From Siphonodentalium dalli (lineage: Eukaryota; Mollusca; Scaphopoda; Gadilida; Siphonodentaliidae): a stretch of DNA of 64,000 nucleotides. The stretch covers positions 56,089,899-56,153,898 of the forward strand of contig CP136067.1 of the NCBI GenBank assembly GCA_032622095.1, in the 5' to 3' direction. The notes beneath the pieces were generated by a model. The model had not been told where the DNA came from. It ran no database searches and saw only the letters and a program-made list of their open reading frames with translations. Positions 22,256 to 35,107 of this stretch are shown in pieces (within the stretch, counting starts at the first letter, position 1; every line of letters starts with the position of its first letter). A program made the position numbers and the translations under genes.

Positions 22256-25174
22256 GACAGAAATGACGATATATACAGCATCGGACACTTCATATTTGAT
22301 AATTGTTTTAAGATGGCGTCCAAAACTGCCACCAACATCGAAGATTTTCAAACTTACCCTCACAAATTTAACTGGGTTCGTCATATGGGGATAAGATAAT
22401 TTTTCATTAAGAAATGCATTCACTGATGCTCCTCAACAAAATAAAGAACTCTAATATCTTGTCTCAACTCATTTATTGTAATGAGTAATTGATTGACGAA
22501 AATAACTCTGCTCATCCTCAGGGTAGCGATTACGTCAAAATTGGCACTACTTCGGTTATTCCAAGCATATATCCTCGCATTCCATACACCAGTACATCCT
22601 CACATGTGGACGGCCAAATAACAACAAGTCGCATGAATCTTTGTAAGCAAATTGCAAATCGCAGTAATTACATAACTGCATTTGGATAGGCATGAAGTGC
22701 CATCAGTGCGTTGTTGATATGTAGGACTTCCGCGCCCCTCACGCAGCGACCACCGATGGCCGTCATGGAAAACCAATCCCATATAATCTCATGCACCCAC
22801 ATATCCCATGCACGATAACTATGCTTTATATACCTGTACTTCTGCTGTGGTGTCATTTGTAGCCAGACCTATTTTCATTCCTTGATGGAGACAAGCAGAA
22901 CTCGCATGGCTTAATTATATATTAGCGCTGGGGGACCCCGGTGCGATCCGATACACTGCATGTCAAAAGGTTCAGTACTTCAGGATTTTTAGGAATGTTT
23001 TTACTCTATTTAGTTATGTTTCTGCCCAGCTTGTGGGTATATATTCTGGGTCAACGGAAATCATTTGGTTTTGTTAACAATACGAAGATGATAATATTAG
23101 CACGATGTTGATCTATGCTATGAACCCGACGGGTATGAAAGGGACAACGAGAGTGGACTGGCCGATCATGATTATGCCTGAATCTTGCTTCGTCATTGGC
23201 TATTGATTCGCTCTAATGCATGCGCATCTGGGTGCTGAATATTCCCTTTATGTTATACTTTAGGAACACCTCATGTCACTACACCTATTGTTGTTATCAT
23301 ATAACCATCAACATATATATATCGTGCGCTATAGACAGGGCTATGGTTATATATGCCACACAACGTAGGGCTATATATGGAGCACAAATTGCATAGGGTT
23401 ATAAGGGCATGGCATTACAGAATGTGTGTGAGTTATTGTGCCAAGTAATTGCCTGATAGTTTGCATGAAAAACATGTTGCTTATGAAATCTGCATTTGGT
23501 GTTATTGTTCTCGTTTTAAAACAGGAGAACATTTATCATAATTCACCGACTTGAATACATGTCGGCTTATCACAAAGCACATACACATTCTTGGCAGGAT
23601 GTAAGTAGGTCATCATCGATATTAGTATATTGTTGTAGTTTTTGCATAGTATGATACATTGCACTTATTTTTCAGAATAAGTCATTATGCTACCTTTTTC
23701 CTGTAAGCCGAGAATACAATCCTGGTATTCAGGCAAGGCTTCACATACCCTGTGTCCATGACACAGTTCCAGACAATGCTGAATATTTATCAGGTGGTGA
23801 TAACAAAGATTCATTGACAGGCTTCTATTATTTCGCGAATGGTCGAGTACAGAATCTACACGCTGTTTCAAAACCACTGAATTATATATTTGCCAGGGGT
23901 CGACTGTCACGTGATACGGTCCGTGAATGGCGACGTTCGCTTATAGGTAGTTCCTGATCTCGTGCTAGTATGTTACCATGAGGAAGCGTATACATGTATG
24001 CTGTTACATACAGCCAATGCAGCACGCCTCTGTCGGAAGCTAGTTATTGTTTTATTCCCCTGACGTACATATCGAAATACTAGAATGATATGTATCTCGA
24101 TGAAAAAGGAGCTAGGATAATTCTTCATACTGAAACCAAAAATAGGTCATGTGTCATTTCCATGAACGACATAGCGGACAGTTTTGTCCAAGAGGGGTGT
24201 GAAACTTTGCCTCAAATTCACGCGTTGATGGGCTATGACATTCACAAACATCTATAAAATGAAGCCGTTTGACTTAGTAGTCAAAAGCAGTAAACTGTGA
24301 TCGACTTTCCACCAATCTGTGCAATCTAATAATGTTGACGATGGCACTATATATGCTACCAATAGTTGTCATGTGGGCTATATTATATAATGTCGTCAAT
24401 TCGACAAATTAACGCACACGTATTGTGTTGTATAACCGAACACTGGAACACATATTCTACCACCAGCAGCCACAGACTCCTTAAGAAATCACATTAACAC
24501 ATCTTCGTGCGAACTATATCAGTTAATTGGCACATCATACTAACTCCCCAGCCTTGGTGTACCGTGTCCTGGCAGCCATGGCTTGTGACTTGTCGCTCTT
24601 TCATTGAGTCCTACAAACCATACGGATTATACTTCCTCCCGATCTACTGTGACTACTGAGCTTTGGCTGCAAAGATTCATGTGAATCTAACAAATGATCT
24701 TGTTTCATCGCAGACTAACCATGTAACGAAGTATGTGATAATGTATACACTAACTGAAATAGTGTATATTTTGACGAATCATAGGACGCGCACAGTGAGA
24801 GAACATTTAAGGACTTTAGATACTCAAATTATAGAACAGGAAGTAGTAGCATGCCTTGAAGAGAACTGTTTGGCAACACAATATTATTTACTGCAAAAGC
24901 CATTTCTTTATTGACAAAAAAGTCCTCTGTATCACAACTAATTTCATTAATATAAAACATTTCACCTGAACCCATGTTTACATCAGAGATAGGCAACTTG
25001 AAATTGGAGGCTGGTAATTTTGGGCATGCAATTTCAATTTTCTTCAGAAAAATTATATAGACTGATATTACTTATCTAAACTGATCGAAAAGGCACATGT
25101 TAGTGATCATTGTTTTAATCTTTCTATACACTGACTTGTATGAAGTATTCCCCCAATAAATGAGTATCTATAGT
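22256..25174. other. No gene recognised
   Basis: About 2.9 kb with frames no longer than 87 codons, none with recognisable domains. No tandem or inverted repeat of note was seen. Confidence 0.4.
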
Positions 25175-25665
25175 CCTTAAGGCACGCGATGCCTTAGTTG
25201 TCGAAAAGATTCATATTTGTTCTAATCACCGTAAACAGAAAAACATTAAAACGCATAGTTTCGTTCATATATACCATGACCATCACGTAAACAGCATGTT
25301 ATAATAAAGACCTACTATATTTTATATAAGCAATGTCACAGGAGACAGCACAATGCTACTGGCTAATCACACACAAATGGCATACACGCTCTTTATTAGT
25401 TCCATATCAGGAATTCACCAACAAAGAACGCTCTTTATGTTTACCATCATAATATAAACAAACACCAGAAAAGTTACTTTTTATGCTTTTGTTTACATAA
25501 CAATGGTCAAACATTTGACAATAACATACTGTTTATGCGATATTTCTTATTTCTATACGGACAAAGTCTGTCTACATTTTGATGTTCTTTCTGTTTGTGG
25601 CGGTTTTTGACGGGTGGAAATATTTCCACAGGATACCCACCGCCAAGGCCAACCGTACCTTTAAG
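25175..25665 (+). repeat. Dispersed repeat R4, copy 1 (~490 bp)
   Basis: It is bounded by CCTTAAGGCACG at the left and CGTACCTTTAAG at the right, short inverted ends. It contains ACGCTCTTTATTAG and AACGCTCTTTATG motifs and ends CGGGTGGAAATATTTCCACA, ACCCACCGCCAAGGCC. A near-complete inverted copy lies at 38039-38544. No protein is encoded; it is probably a MITE of unassigned superfamily. Confidence 0.7.
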
Positions 25666-26003
25666 ACAATTAATTACTCATTAGCTTAAGCCTTATGTTA
25701 ATTGAAACAATAGTAGGGTTCTTCTGTTTGTTTATGGTTACCAGTGAACTCATGATTAACAATACCCTTGTCCCCGGATAACGAACTCAGTCACGTTCTT
25801 GGCGGAAAGTGTGAGAAACTTCGATTTTGTTGGCCGTTTTGGATGCCATCCTAAACTTATGGTCAAATATGCAGCGCATGTAATGCCGTATCTATTGTCA
25901 GTTGTGATCACTGTCCTGACATGCGCGGCACAAATAAGAAAATACCGTTCTGTATAACGTAAGTCTCACTCATAAGCCTTTGTAGCCATATGAGTTCAGT
26001 TGA
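25666..26003. other. No gene recognised
   Basis: Spacer between R4 and R1 copies with no recognisable feature. Confidence 0.35.
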
Positions 26004-26029
26004 AATATATATATATATATATATATATA
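26004..26029. repeat. (AT)n microsatellite
   Basis: A short AT dinucleotide run abuts the left end of R1 copy 3, as a TA run also does at R1 copy 1. Confidence 0.85.
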
Positions 26030-26795
26030 ATCTTAACAATAAAAATTCAAGTAAAAAATTAAAAATATACGAAATAGTTGCCAGAAAAGTAATCGTGTGA
26101 GGTTTTACGAACTTACTAATTCCAGACCAGTGTTCTCATGAGGTTATGCCTATCAAAATTTAATCACAATTTACAGAATTAGTAAAAATTCTCATTTTTC
26201 ACAATATTTTTCAAATTTTAATCTTAGATCACGTTCATACACCGTTATTTATAATTCACTTCATCACACTCTACACTGTTTCAGTTTATGCTTCTAAACC
26301 CAACTTGACATGCAGCATTCTAAGTGTAAACTAAATAATAAATCGTTTTGATATTTTACTAGGGTAATTTTTGAGCCATGTTGCCGGCCAATAGCCTGTG
26401 TGGTTCACAAGTTATAGCCATTTACATGTGACCATTTTTTCAAAATCCAAGTAATTTTTCGTGATTTCAAAATATTTATCGCAAGTTTTTCTAACTAGCT
26501 CATAAATTGGTCTATTTTTGTATCTCGTGTCATTTTATGATAATTTATTATTAATATAAACGATACATTGTGCAGTTTATAACCGCAATATTCCGTTTAT
26601 GCTCTGACACTTGTACTACAGAAAATTCTCATTTTATTTTAGGGGTAAGAGTTGTCTTCCCTGAAAAATCTATTTTGGGACACTTTCTGAAACGGACAAC
26701 AAGCAAAATCTGATGCGCCATGTATTGATCTTTACTTATATAGAATATATATATAAACCTTTGTTGGAGGGGGGGGGTGCAGCCAACTCGAAAAT
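26030..26795 (+). repeat. Dispersed repeat R1, copy 3
   Basis: It parallels 2301-3028 from CGAAATAGTTGCCAGAAAAG through CCAAGTAATTTTTCG to GGAGGGGGGGGGTGCAGCCA. It retains the CAGAAAATTCTCATTTTATT and CTGAAAAATCTATTTTGGGA segment missing from copy 1. Confidence 0.75.
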
Positions 26796-27080
26796 ATCTT
26801 GTTTGGCCCACGGACTAAAATACTCATTCGTGAGTATAGCTCCCATACGAAATATTCATATAATAAGTTCAACAAACGGCCTATCGGCCATATGCTAAAC
26901 TTATTATCCGAACATTTCCCAAATTAATATGAATACTTCTGCACTTGTGGTATCTTTTTCTCTGTTTGTCGTCTGCTTATATTAACTGATCACCCCTTCA
27001 GATGAATAATAGACCGTGCCAATGTATCATTGTTTAACTCATGGGAGAATCAATTTAGTATAGAAAGAGTTAATGTGTGA
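26796..27080 (+). repeat. R1 3' extension
   Basis: This includes GGCCCACGGACTAAA, also found beyond the inverted copy at 21570, and CAGATGAATAATAGACC with TTTAGTATAGAAAGAGTTAA, also found at 3715-3790. These shared flanks show that R1 extends beyond the poly-G/GTGCAGCC segment. Confidence 0.5.
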
Positions 27081-27246
27081 TAAAAAGATTATACCGTGAT
27101 ATAATTCCGACCTAACTATTAGATAGGCTAGGACTTATCGGGCCAATTATAACTGAGGTTCGAACCCACTGTTTCCACGTTCCAGTTCTAACTAGCCCTG
27201 TCAGATTCAAGCGACGTGCCATGATGGCATACTATCCTGTATTTTC

Positions 27247-27604
27247 AGCCTGTTCTCCCGAATATCCGCACGTTACCTGCTTATACAGAACTTGTTTTGG
27301 TAGATTACCTTCTTAGAATCGCTTAATTTTGAGTCGATAATGTCCTGTAAATTAGAGCATTTTACTCAACTTATCGACTCATAATGAGGCGATTATAAGA
27401 AGATTATGTGCGCACAATGACACAAATTAGCCAACCCACGACTTTCAAGGTGTACGCTCTTTAACGTGTGTTTTCAATGTGGCGCGCGCCATAAAATGAA
27501 ATAACGGCTATGACTCCATTATCTGCTTATTTCAGAATCAAAAGATCACAGTATGTACATATTTCACATTATAGGTCGATTATGTGCGTATTTGCGCGAG
27601 GATA
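27247..27604 (+). repeat. Dispersed repeat R2, near-complete copy
   Basis: It runs from AGCCTGTTCTCCCGAATATC, CGCACGTTACCTGCTTATAC through an internal inverted repeat (AGAATCGCTTAATTTTGAGT with its partner around 27370-27390), GTACGCTCTTTAACG and GGCGCGCGCCATAAAATG to GGTCGATTATGTGCGTATTT, GCGCGAGGAT. It is noncoding. Confidence 0.7.
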
Positions 27605-28522
27605 TTGGTATTTTTCATAACCCACTAAATGCTAATTTCTCTCCAGTAAGCCATACCGGACTTTCATTATACGCATAGGTGGAATTAGTTGTTTCTGTGT
27701 ATAATGTTGTATATGCCGATATGGTTGGCATTACACACATCTCATAGTAGTTAGAATCACATTGCAACTGATATTTTCGTTCCAAGAATAAATTAATTCT
27801 GCCCTGCTGATATCACTTTGTTACAATACAACAAATAACCGGTATTTTGCTAGCACGTGCAGTAAAGTTCAAAAGCTGATAAATGTCAGCACGGTGTTCT
27901 ACTGTTTGTCCATTATCGAAGCAAATATTTGCAGTTTGTAGATGCGAAAATGGAAACAGCGACGGGGGTTCTTGTTATCCGCAACCCTTTTAGACATAGC
28001 TGACTTCTCATTGAGTGGGAGTTACAAGCATATCGCTTAAATGTGTCCCTGGTATCGACCGGCGATGACTAATATTAAATATAAGCGCATATTATGCATA
28101 AAAATGCCGTAAACGAGAGGTGATTTCGATCCAGCACTTAACTAATGGACCAGAGTCTTATGAGGTTAATTGCAACTCGAACGGAAATAATGCCAATCGA
28201 CGCTTGTTTGGAAGCAGCAACGATACAGTGTTACTGTGTCAACGTTCGTTGTCAGCCTGCGACCTCGACCGCAATATACTGATACATATAGACGTCATCG
28301 TCCAGCGCGACAAATAAACCAATGTATCGTGGCGAAGAGAACTACATATATATGTATGTCCAATACTTTGTCTGAGATGTCACCCGGTACATATGTTGAA
28401 TTTACATGTATACTCCATGAAGATTAACCGACCTGATAGAAGTTTTTCGTTTCAGAAAAAGAATCATCGGTACCCTGGATTCTCCATTATCGAAGTTTTA
28501 GTTTTATTATTTTATAATTCAA
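27605..28522. other. No gene recognised
   Basis: Frames of up to 65 codons only; no repeats assigned. Confidence 0.35.
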
Positions 28523-28875
28523 CTAGCAGGTTAGCCCGCCACTGGCGGCGATCGTCAGAAACATGACAAATTTTAATTTTTGTAAATAATTTTTTTAATT
28601 AATTTTTTAATTTAATTTTTGGTTTTTCAATGAGTTAATTGTGCCTTTTGAATTTTTTAATTAAATTTTTTTTTTTTCAATTTTACCCGATTTTTTTAAT
28701 TTAATTTTTTGTATTGAATTGATCATTTTCAAGATCAAGGTCAGGTCGTGGTCACAATTTAACCCGTCCATGACACTTCCCGTAGGTAGCAAGTTTGAGC
28801 TCAATCGGTTCGAGTCTATAAAGGACACACGCATATATATGACACTTCCCGTAGGTAGCAAGTTTGAGCTCAGTT
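28523..28875 (-). mobile_element. Non-autonomous Helitron, minus strand, 5' end degraded
   Basis: On the minus strand the 3' end is a CGCCA/TGGCG hairpin, GGGCTAACCTG and CTAG (28526-28523), followed by T. The middle is T/A-rich low-complexity sequence. The 5' part carries CCTTTATAGACTCGAACC and GGGAAGTGTCAT, the signature of 4203-4837. GACACTTCCCGTAGGTAGCA is duplicated at about 28770 and 28841, showing local rearrangement. Confidence 0.65.
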
Positions 28876-28959
28876 TAATGCGAGTGTTGTGATCGATGGT
28901 AATTTAATACAATTGTTCCCTGAATAATGTGGCTTTATCTGACCGGTGGCTTTAAAAAA

Positions 28960-29225
28960 AAAAAAATCGGCAAATTCTAAGTCGACAAGAGCCATAAGTC
29001 CGGTTAAAATGGACATACCACACCCATATTCTAATTTGATCTATATTTTTATGTGGGTAATCCACATACACAATTTGAAATTAATCAGATAACTAAAACT
29101 AAAGTGACCATTCGGAAACCAATATAATCGGAAAATTCTAAGTCGACAAGGAACATACATATAACTCCAATAAAATGGGCAGACCTCACCCATATTCGAA
29201 CTTGACCTACATAATGAGCTCACGT
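28960..29225 (+). repeat. Direct repeat, two ~85-bp copies
   Basis: AATTCTAAGTCGACAAGAGC...CACCCATATTCTAATTTGAT at about 28972-29045 recurs as AATTCTAAGTCGACAAGGAA...CACCCATATTCGAACTTGAC at about 29132-29210, spaced ~160 bp. It is AT-rich and noncoding. Confidence 0.7.
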
Positions 29226-29610
29226 ACCAACTATTGTTTAAGTCCATTTATTATTGCTGAACCTTGGGTGGACGCAGGAACTGTGGTGATTTCTATAGTC
29301 CTCATATCGTTTTCTTGTTCAGGGGACATATATGGTTTGGGTTGAGTGGTATATAGTGTTGTATCCTAAGGTCATGAGACACATCTACCGAAACTATGCG
29401 CCCATTCTGTTCGATGCCTATTATATTTGAGGATAGCTATCAGCTATCAAGAAAGAGACAAACCATCGAGTAACCAATAATCGATTTATCTAGACGTATA
29501 TCCTCCATGTATATATAATCCAGTTAAATGCAACCATTGTGAGATACATAATTATTTAGCCGTGCATTGTAAAATGAACTCCTGACCGCCTATCGTAACA
29601 TCTTTTCGTG

Positions 29611-29736
29611 TTTAAGGGGGCGGCAGTAAGACAGTCTAGCCTGACTATGCCACCCCCTCGAATATACAATGTAATATTTGTCAAATGTATCATGTATTAA
29701 TATGTGTATATTGAAATAAAATATCCTATCCTATCA
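29611..29736 (+). mobile_element. Probable non-LTR retroposon 3' tail
   Basis: GGGGGCGGCAGTAAGACAGT...CCACCCCCTCGAATATAC is followed by ATTGAAATAAAATATCCTAT CCTATC. An AATAAA-like signal and a short tandem CCTAT tail are typical of LINE or SINE 3' ends. No coding part is attached, so this is a 5'-truncated insertion by inference. Confidence 0.4.
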
Positions 29737-31619
29737 GCAGCGACATAGGCAGCATTATACTTATGATATACATGAATAGCGATGTTATAACGAAACAAAG
29801 CTTTGTTTCGTAAATACATAGGTTATCTGATTGTATGACGTCACCCATATTTCACATATCACGAAGAACGATTTCTTTTAAATGCGACCACTTTTGTGAT
29901 AAAGTAGAACGGTGCATGGCTTACAGCATTAATGTCGTAATAGGCAGTCAAGAGGCCAACCCAAATCGGTCGACGTGCAGCCTCTAATGACCATCGGCAA
30001 CCGCCATCATTTCAATATTTAAAAAATAAACTAACATAACTTGACCCACATTTCTACTATATAGCCCTACTTGATGCTATAGCAAGATTTGATTAAGCTT
30101 TATTTTCGCACCGGTGGAGATGTCTCATCGTGACAGTCACCACACGATCTATGTATATCTCAAAGCTTTATTTTACAACTGCTACACAGCAGTAATGTTG
30201 ATACTGCATGGTACTGTAGAGACTACTGTACAAAAGGAAATATAATATTTCATATGGAATTGTTATCATAGTACATACATGCATCTGATAATCAATATAT
30301 ATCCTGCTATCTTCTTGAATGGAATGAAACACGTACTATTGAACAAAGAAGAATATACATTAAGTTCCACGCGAATTCGGTCAATGCGGAAAGTTACACG
30401 ATGACGTTGTTTGTCGACTTTAGTTGAAATCGAAATGATGACATCTTACGAATGATATGAACATTATGAAATGGAATCGCTTCTCCATCTTGCCTGAGTA
30501 TCTCAAGCGGAGAGATCCCCCAGCGCGCCACGTAATATAATGGTTAATTTCAGTTCCACTCTCGACAACAAAGAACTATTTTCACTTTTGAGTACTTTGA
30601 TGTTGGTAGTTTTATTGGGGTTTAAAAACTCCAGGCGGTGAACCCGTTTGTTTGCAGCTTGGATTTCTCAGATACCCAGATATATATATATATATTAACG
30701 AAATTACGATTAGGGTCCATTCTTTTGACGAGTCGTTGTGTACGGATGTAATCAATAATAATTACCCCACGAAATAAGCCTTATGTGAATCTTATTTGGT
30801 GGGAATCTATAAAGATGATTTTGAAAAGAGTTGTTTAAACGCTACATATACTCTTATGTGAGTAGTTTATCTTTGGTTCGTTAATTACGTATTATAATCA
30901 TAACTGAGCCTCTGGAGTCTTATAATTACGTATTTATAATAATTAATTACGTATTATAATTATAATCATAATGGTACACTGAGCATCGGGAGTCTTATAT
31001 AAATATCATGAGCGGCGTTAGCGGCGTGCGGGATCTACGTTATACCTTTGCTCACATTCCAGTGACCAAAAAGGTGGATAAACACGTGAACTATTTTATA
31101 TACAATGTACAGACAGGGGTAAACGAAATTTATCCGCTGTTCGCTGAGCTATTTTCACCATTTCTCAAAGTGACAAACATGGTCTTTATTATCACCCATA
31201 TCAGGAAAAGAGTAACGCGGAACGCCCCTTAATGGTCCACACAGAAGAAACAAGGCTTCTTTGATTCTGCATGATAATTTATATGATTCAAGTGATTGTA
31301 GAGTGTGCCTTAAATACCACGTGTATTTATCTGGTTATTTGCATCGCGAAACGCAACTACACATATAATTCAGTTATATGCATTATATTTACACTTAACG
31401 GAATATTTACATTTGTTTCTGACGAATGTATTGATTTATTACTTAGTTATGTAAACACAACTGTTAGCAACTCATTATATAACAATGGATATAAAATTCG
31501 CCTATTCCCTTCCCCGAGGAGCAGTAGCTGTTTACGTAAAAGACAGCTAAACTACTCAAGCATGACTGGTCTCGCGAGGCACTCAACAACAGCTGTAAAC
31601 GTTAAAAGTCCATAGTCAT
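29737..31619. other. No gene recognised
   Basis: No supported feature. A TA run lies at 30679-30694 and an imperfect AATTACGTATTATAAT repeat at about 30885-30970. The frame at 31271-31615 (114 codons) has no recognisable domain. Confidence 0.35.
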
Positions 31620-31894
31620 TCAGAAGGCAAATCACAGATTGTTAAAAACGTTAATGTTAAAATTGATTGTCATGATGTCCAACAATCCATTGAAAATTAT
31701 TAAAGCTCCAAAACAGAAGTCAACATATTCTGTTTAACAGACACAGGCAAGCAAATGAGAATCATCAAAATCACTGCCACTGACACACGTTTCATTGACA
31801 GATGTCTGTTAAACGGTGTTGTCATTCTTGGTAAACTTTATCAATTCGAACAATACAATAAAATCAAACCTATTGTACTTCAAATGTTAACGTG

Positions 31895-32065
31895 TTGGTC
31901 ACATATCAGCTCTGCATGAACGAACCCACATGTGCAAATAGTGCGAGCATTTCTCATGATATCAAAGATTGTAACCAACCTTTTCCCATATTGCATAAAC
32001 TGTCCCGGAAAACATGACGCACATTCGAGGATTTGCACTAAATTTACAGATTATCAAAACTTATT
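31895..32065 (+). pseudogene. LINE ORF1 zinc-knuckle remnant
   Basis: Two Cys/His clusters are readable in different frames. The first (about 31913-31975) runs C-x5-CANS then HDIKDC, with Ser where the second Cys of a CxxC pair is expected. The second (31992-32036) is CINCPGKHDAHSRIC, a CxxC...H...C knuckle. These motifs bind nucleic acid in LINE ORF1 proteins. The one-base frame offset between them shows the copy is dead. Confidence 0.6.
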
Positions 32066-32104
32066 ACTGAAACAGCCAACTCTGCATCTCCAAGTCAGCC
32101 AATA

Positions 32105-32720
32105 ATGAAAATTGTACATATTAACATTAACTCATACAACAAGAGCAATATGTCATGACGCATAAGGTTGACATATTTGCATCCGGGAAACGTGGAGTAA
32201 AACAGGTACATTAACTACTTAAATTGGAACACTGTTTTTCACAATATGACAATGGATAAGCGTGGTGGTGGGGTAGCACATTTATCAGGCCATGAAGTTC
32301 ATTCAAATGTACAATCCCCAACTCAGCATTGAATTTATTTGGACTGAAATAGTGCACCCGTCAAGAAGTTTTATCCTTGCAAATGTATACATCCCACCAA
32401 AACAAAAAGGATGTCCTTAAACTTAACCTAACTCTGGATAAATATCGCAACTGTAAACTTATTGTTCTTGCAGATTTTAATTGTAGGAACATTGCCCGGG
32501 AAACACAAAATGATATATGCAAGATGAAATCTCAATTTGCACGAATGGGTGGAGATCTGCTTAATGAGATAGAAAGCCACAACATTATATCACACAATTG
32601 TGGTTCATACACTGGACTAAAATTAATACCATAGCACTATCGATATAACTTTCTCATGTGCTTTAAATAACATAGATACCACTTGGTTCATCGATCGTGA
32701 TGGGAATGTTCAAACAGACA
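32105..32720 (+). pseudogene. LINE ORF2 endonuclease-domain remnant
   Basis: Fragments in shifting frames match the exonuclease/endonuclease/phosphatase fold of LINEs. They are KIVHINI near the start (about 32108), DKRGGGVAHL (about 32255), FILANVYIPPKQKG (about 32362) and KLIVLADFNC (about 32455), the catalytic Asp-Phe-Asn segment. The final NC...YTGL segment (about 32592) corresponds to the domain end. Several frameshifts and stops preclude function. Confidence 0.65.
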
Positions 32721-33339
32721 ACTCCATAATCAACTTTGAGCTGAACAAATCAGAATAATCTGAAAAAACATGGGATTACAACAACTGCAACTGGACGGCA
32801 TGGAACACTGCAATCAACGAAGAACTAAATAAGTGATAATATGAAAGTTTCTGCGAAGTAATTCTCAACACAGCTGAGACCCACATTGGTAAGAAACACG
32901 AAACAAAGCACTCAAAACATAGATTGTATGTAAAAGAGCGAATAAACAATTCCACAAACGTTCTGATCCACACAATTCTTGACAATGCTATTTGTGAACT
33001 CAGGTCAGCTATAGAGAACGATAAATCAACTCACTGGGACCAATCATGTGATTGATTAGCAGAGCTCATCAACATGATTTCTGGAAACTTTTCAACTGAA
33101 TAGCAATAAACAATATAGTCACGACAACACCCTTCAGCCAATTAAAATTAAAATTCAGAATGCTGATAAAGATTATGCACGTTCTAATGAGGATATATCT
33201 AAACGATGTGCACTGCGATCGTAAACACGCTGATACATCAGGATTCGACATTCAGTGGAAAGAAGATATAGATTCTTCAGTAATAACGAACATTATTGAC
33301 GACAATATTCTCCATAACAACATAGAGGAACTAGAGACA

Positions 33340-33560
33340 TAAGTGAAAGTGAAGTACTGAGAGCTCTGAAAGCCATAAACAATAGCTATGTCCCTGGACT
33401 TGACAATATTAATCCTTTAATGGTCAGTAAATCTGGGGACATTATGGATAAATGCCTTCATATGTTGTTTCAATCTTTCTGGGAACATAGTGCTACTCCC
33501 ACAGCCTTCACAAAGGACAACAACATTTACATTAAAAAAGTCAGGAACACCTGTGTATGA
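33340..33560 (+). pseudogene. LINE ORF2 reverse-transcriptase N-terminal remnant
   Basis: One frame reads ALKAINNSYVPGLDNINPLM and then CLHMLFQSFWEHSATPTAF. It matches the start of the reverse-transcriptase domain, where LINEs have a conserved PG-D-x-I and later LF...W. Stops follow from about 33560. The YxDD catalytic motif is not readable in this copy. Confidence 0.6.
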
Positions 33561-34655
33561 CTCGGAAAAGTTATAACGTCTAATAAGTCTGAGCTCTATT
33601 ATTTGTAAACTCTTAAAATCGTAACTTGGAGATTGATATAAAAAAGCGAGACTAGCGAATGGCTGAATGACGCCCAATGTGGTTATCGTTTCTGGTCATG
33701 ATCATAAGGATTGTACGAATCTTTAAAATATTCAAAACTGTCAAGGTTCACATGCTGCAATGGATTGTTCATGTCCATTGTGGGACTATGAATTCAAGAT
33801 CCAACTATGTAAAGCTGAGCAGCATCTGTCATATATAAATGATAAGAAAATAGTTGATAGTCGACCACCCATTCCACATGTCACATACTCAGCAACCGCG
33901 CGTCTCTACAAAAATAAGTGTGTTGACAGAGTCAAACCAAACTCGTCAGTATATCGCTAGCAACACAAGTTGAGGCGACTGATATTATTCCTGTCCCAGA
34001 ACCTGCAGCGCAGGTAATGGACACAGTTTCTGCCATTGAGACATTTCCCCCGAAGCAATCTATGCGAGTTGATCCTATTGTCCCAAAAACATAAATCGCC
34101 TGTTACTTGGAAACAAAACTCGCCCAAGTCACTCCAAACTTTCGACTCTCAGAAGGAGAGGTACTTCTTTGAGCTTTCAAAGTTTGATTAGACGCTTGAT
34201 GAGAAACAATTAACTCTTAATGACAAAAACAGTATTTGTGGGTAGAAGCTGTCGGTTGGGTGAAGGATGACATTCTGTCTCACCCACCCGACCGTTCATG
34301 CGCGATTCATCAAATATTATAAATACCCTATCAATGCAAAATCTGATTTTAAAAGCTACTTAACATATTTCGATGTGCAGACTTGGTAATTTCGTGTTAT
34401 TTATGATATATTATTGTACTACTATATTATTTATACGATTTATAGTATGATTGCACACTAATAAGTTCTTCAATTTATTTTCATGACTCCAAGTGGATAC
34501 ATTCCTTTTGGGTGCTTTTATTGGGACATAGCTGATTTATCTACACAGTTGCTTCGCTGCAATCGTTTTTGATACCTGAGTTTGCTCTTGGTCTGATATG
34601 GACTAGCAGATAAAACGACGCTAAACGCTCAACCAATCAATCGAGAATGTATACC

Positions 34656-35107
34656 ACGATTGTGGTTTATGTATATATATAATTTGCCGTACATGTGACA
34701 TGAACACTAAATGGGTGTATTCGAATCCGCGTTTTTCTGTGTTCGCAGAATAAGACAAACAATAAGTATCTCGGGGCCATTACTTAGGTAGATACATCAT
34801 GGGGAACACAGAATGACAATATCCGACAATTGAGTATTTATTGGAACATGAAATTTCAATTTCATCGGTTGCAATCCCAGTCAAACCAAACAAGATAAAA
34901 TCAGGTTCGTCACATACAAGGGAACACTATCGGGAGATCCACATACCCTGTCTATATAAACACAATACAACCAACTGGCGCGGATGTTACGGCTCGAACA
35001 TCAAGTAGACCAGGAGTAGACCAAGAACATGAGAGAGGATGTACACATAATTGACACCAGCACGTGTCCCCCAATCCCACTATATGTAATACCTGTTTGT
35101 GTTCACC
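34656..35107. other. No gene recognised
   Basis: Spacer between the LINE 3' tail and the R2 cluster. No feature seen. Confidence 0.35.

Larger units (their letters stand above)
31620..34655 (+). mobile_element. Decayed APE-type non-LTR retrotransposon (LINE)
   Basis: Pieces of a two-ORF LINE follow in the expected order on one strand: gag-like zinc knuckles (31895-32065), AP-type endonuclease (32105-32720), reverse transcriptase start (33340-33560) and a 3' end at about 34590-34655. Frames are broken by many stops and shifts. The 3' end reads AACGACGCTAAACGCTCAAC then CAATCAATC, the same tail as the SINEs at 39803 and 51258. The clade looks Jockey/I-like but is not resolved. Confidence 0.75.
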
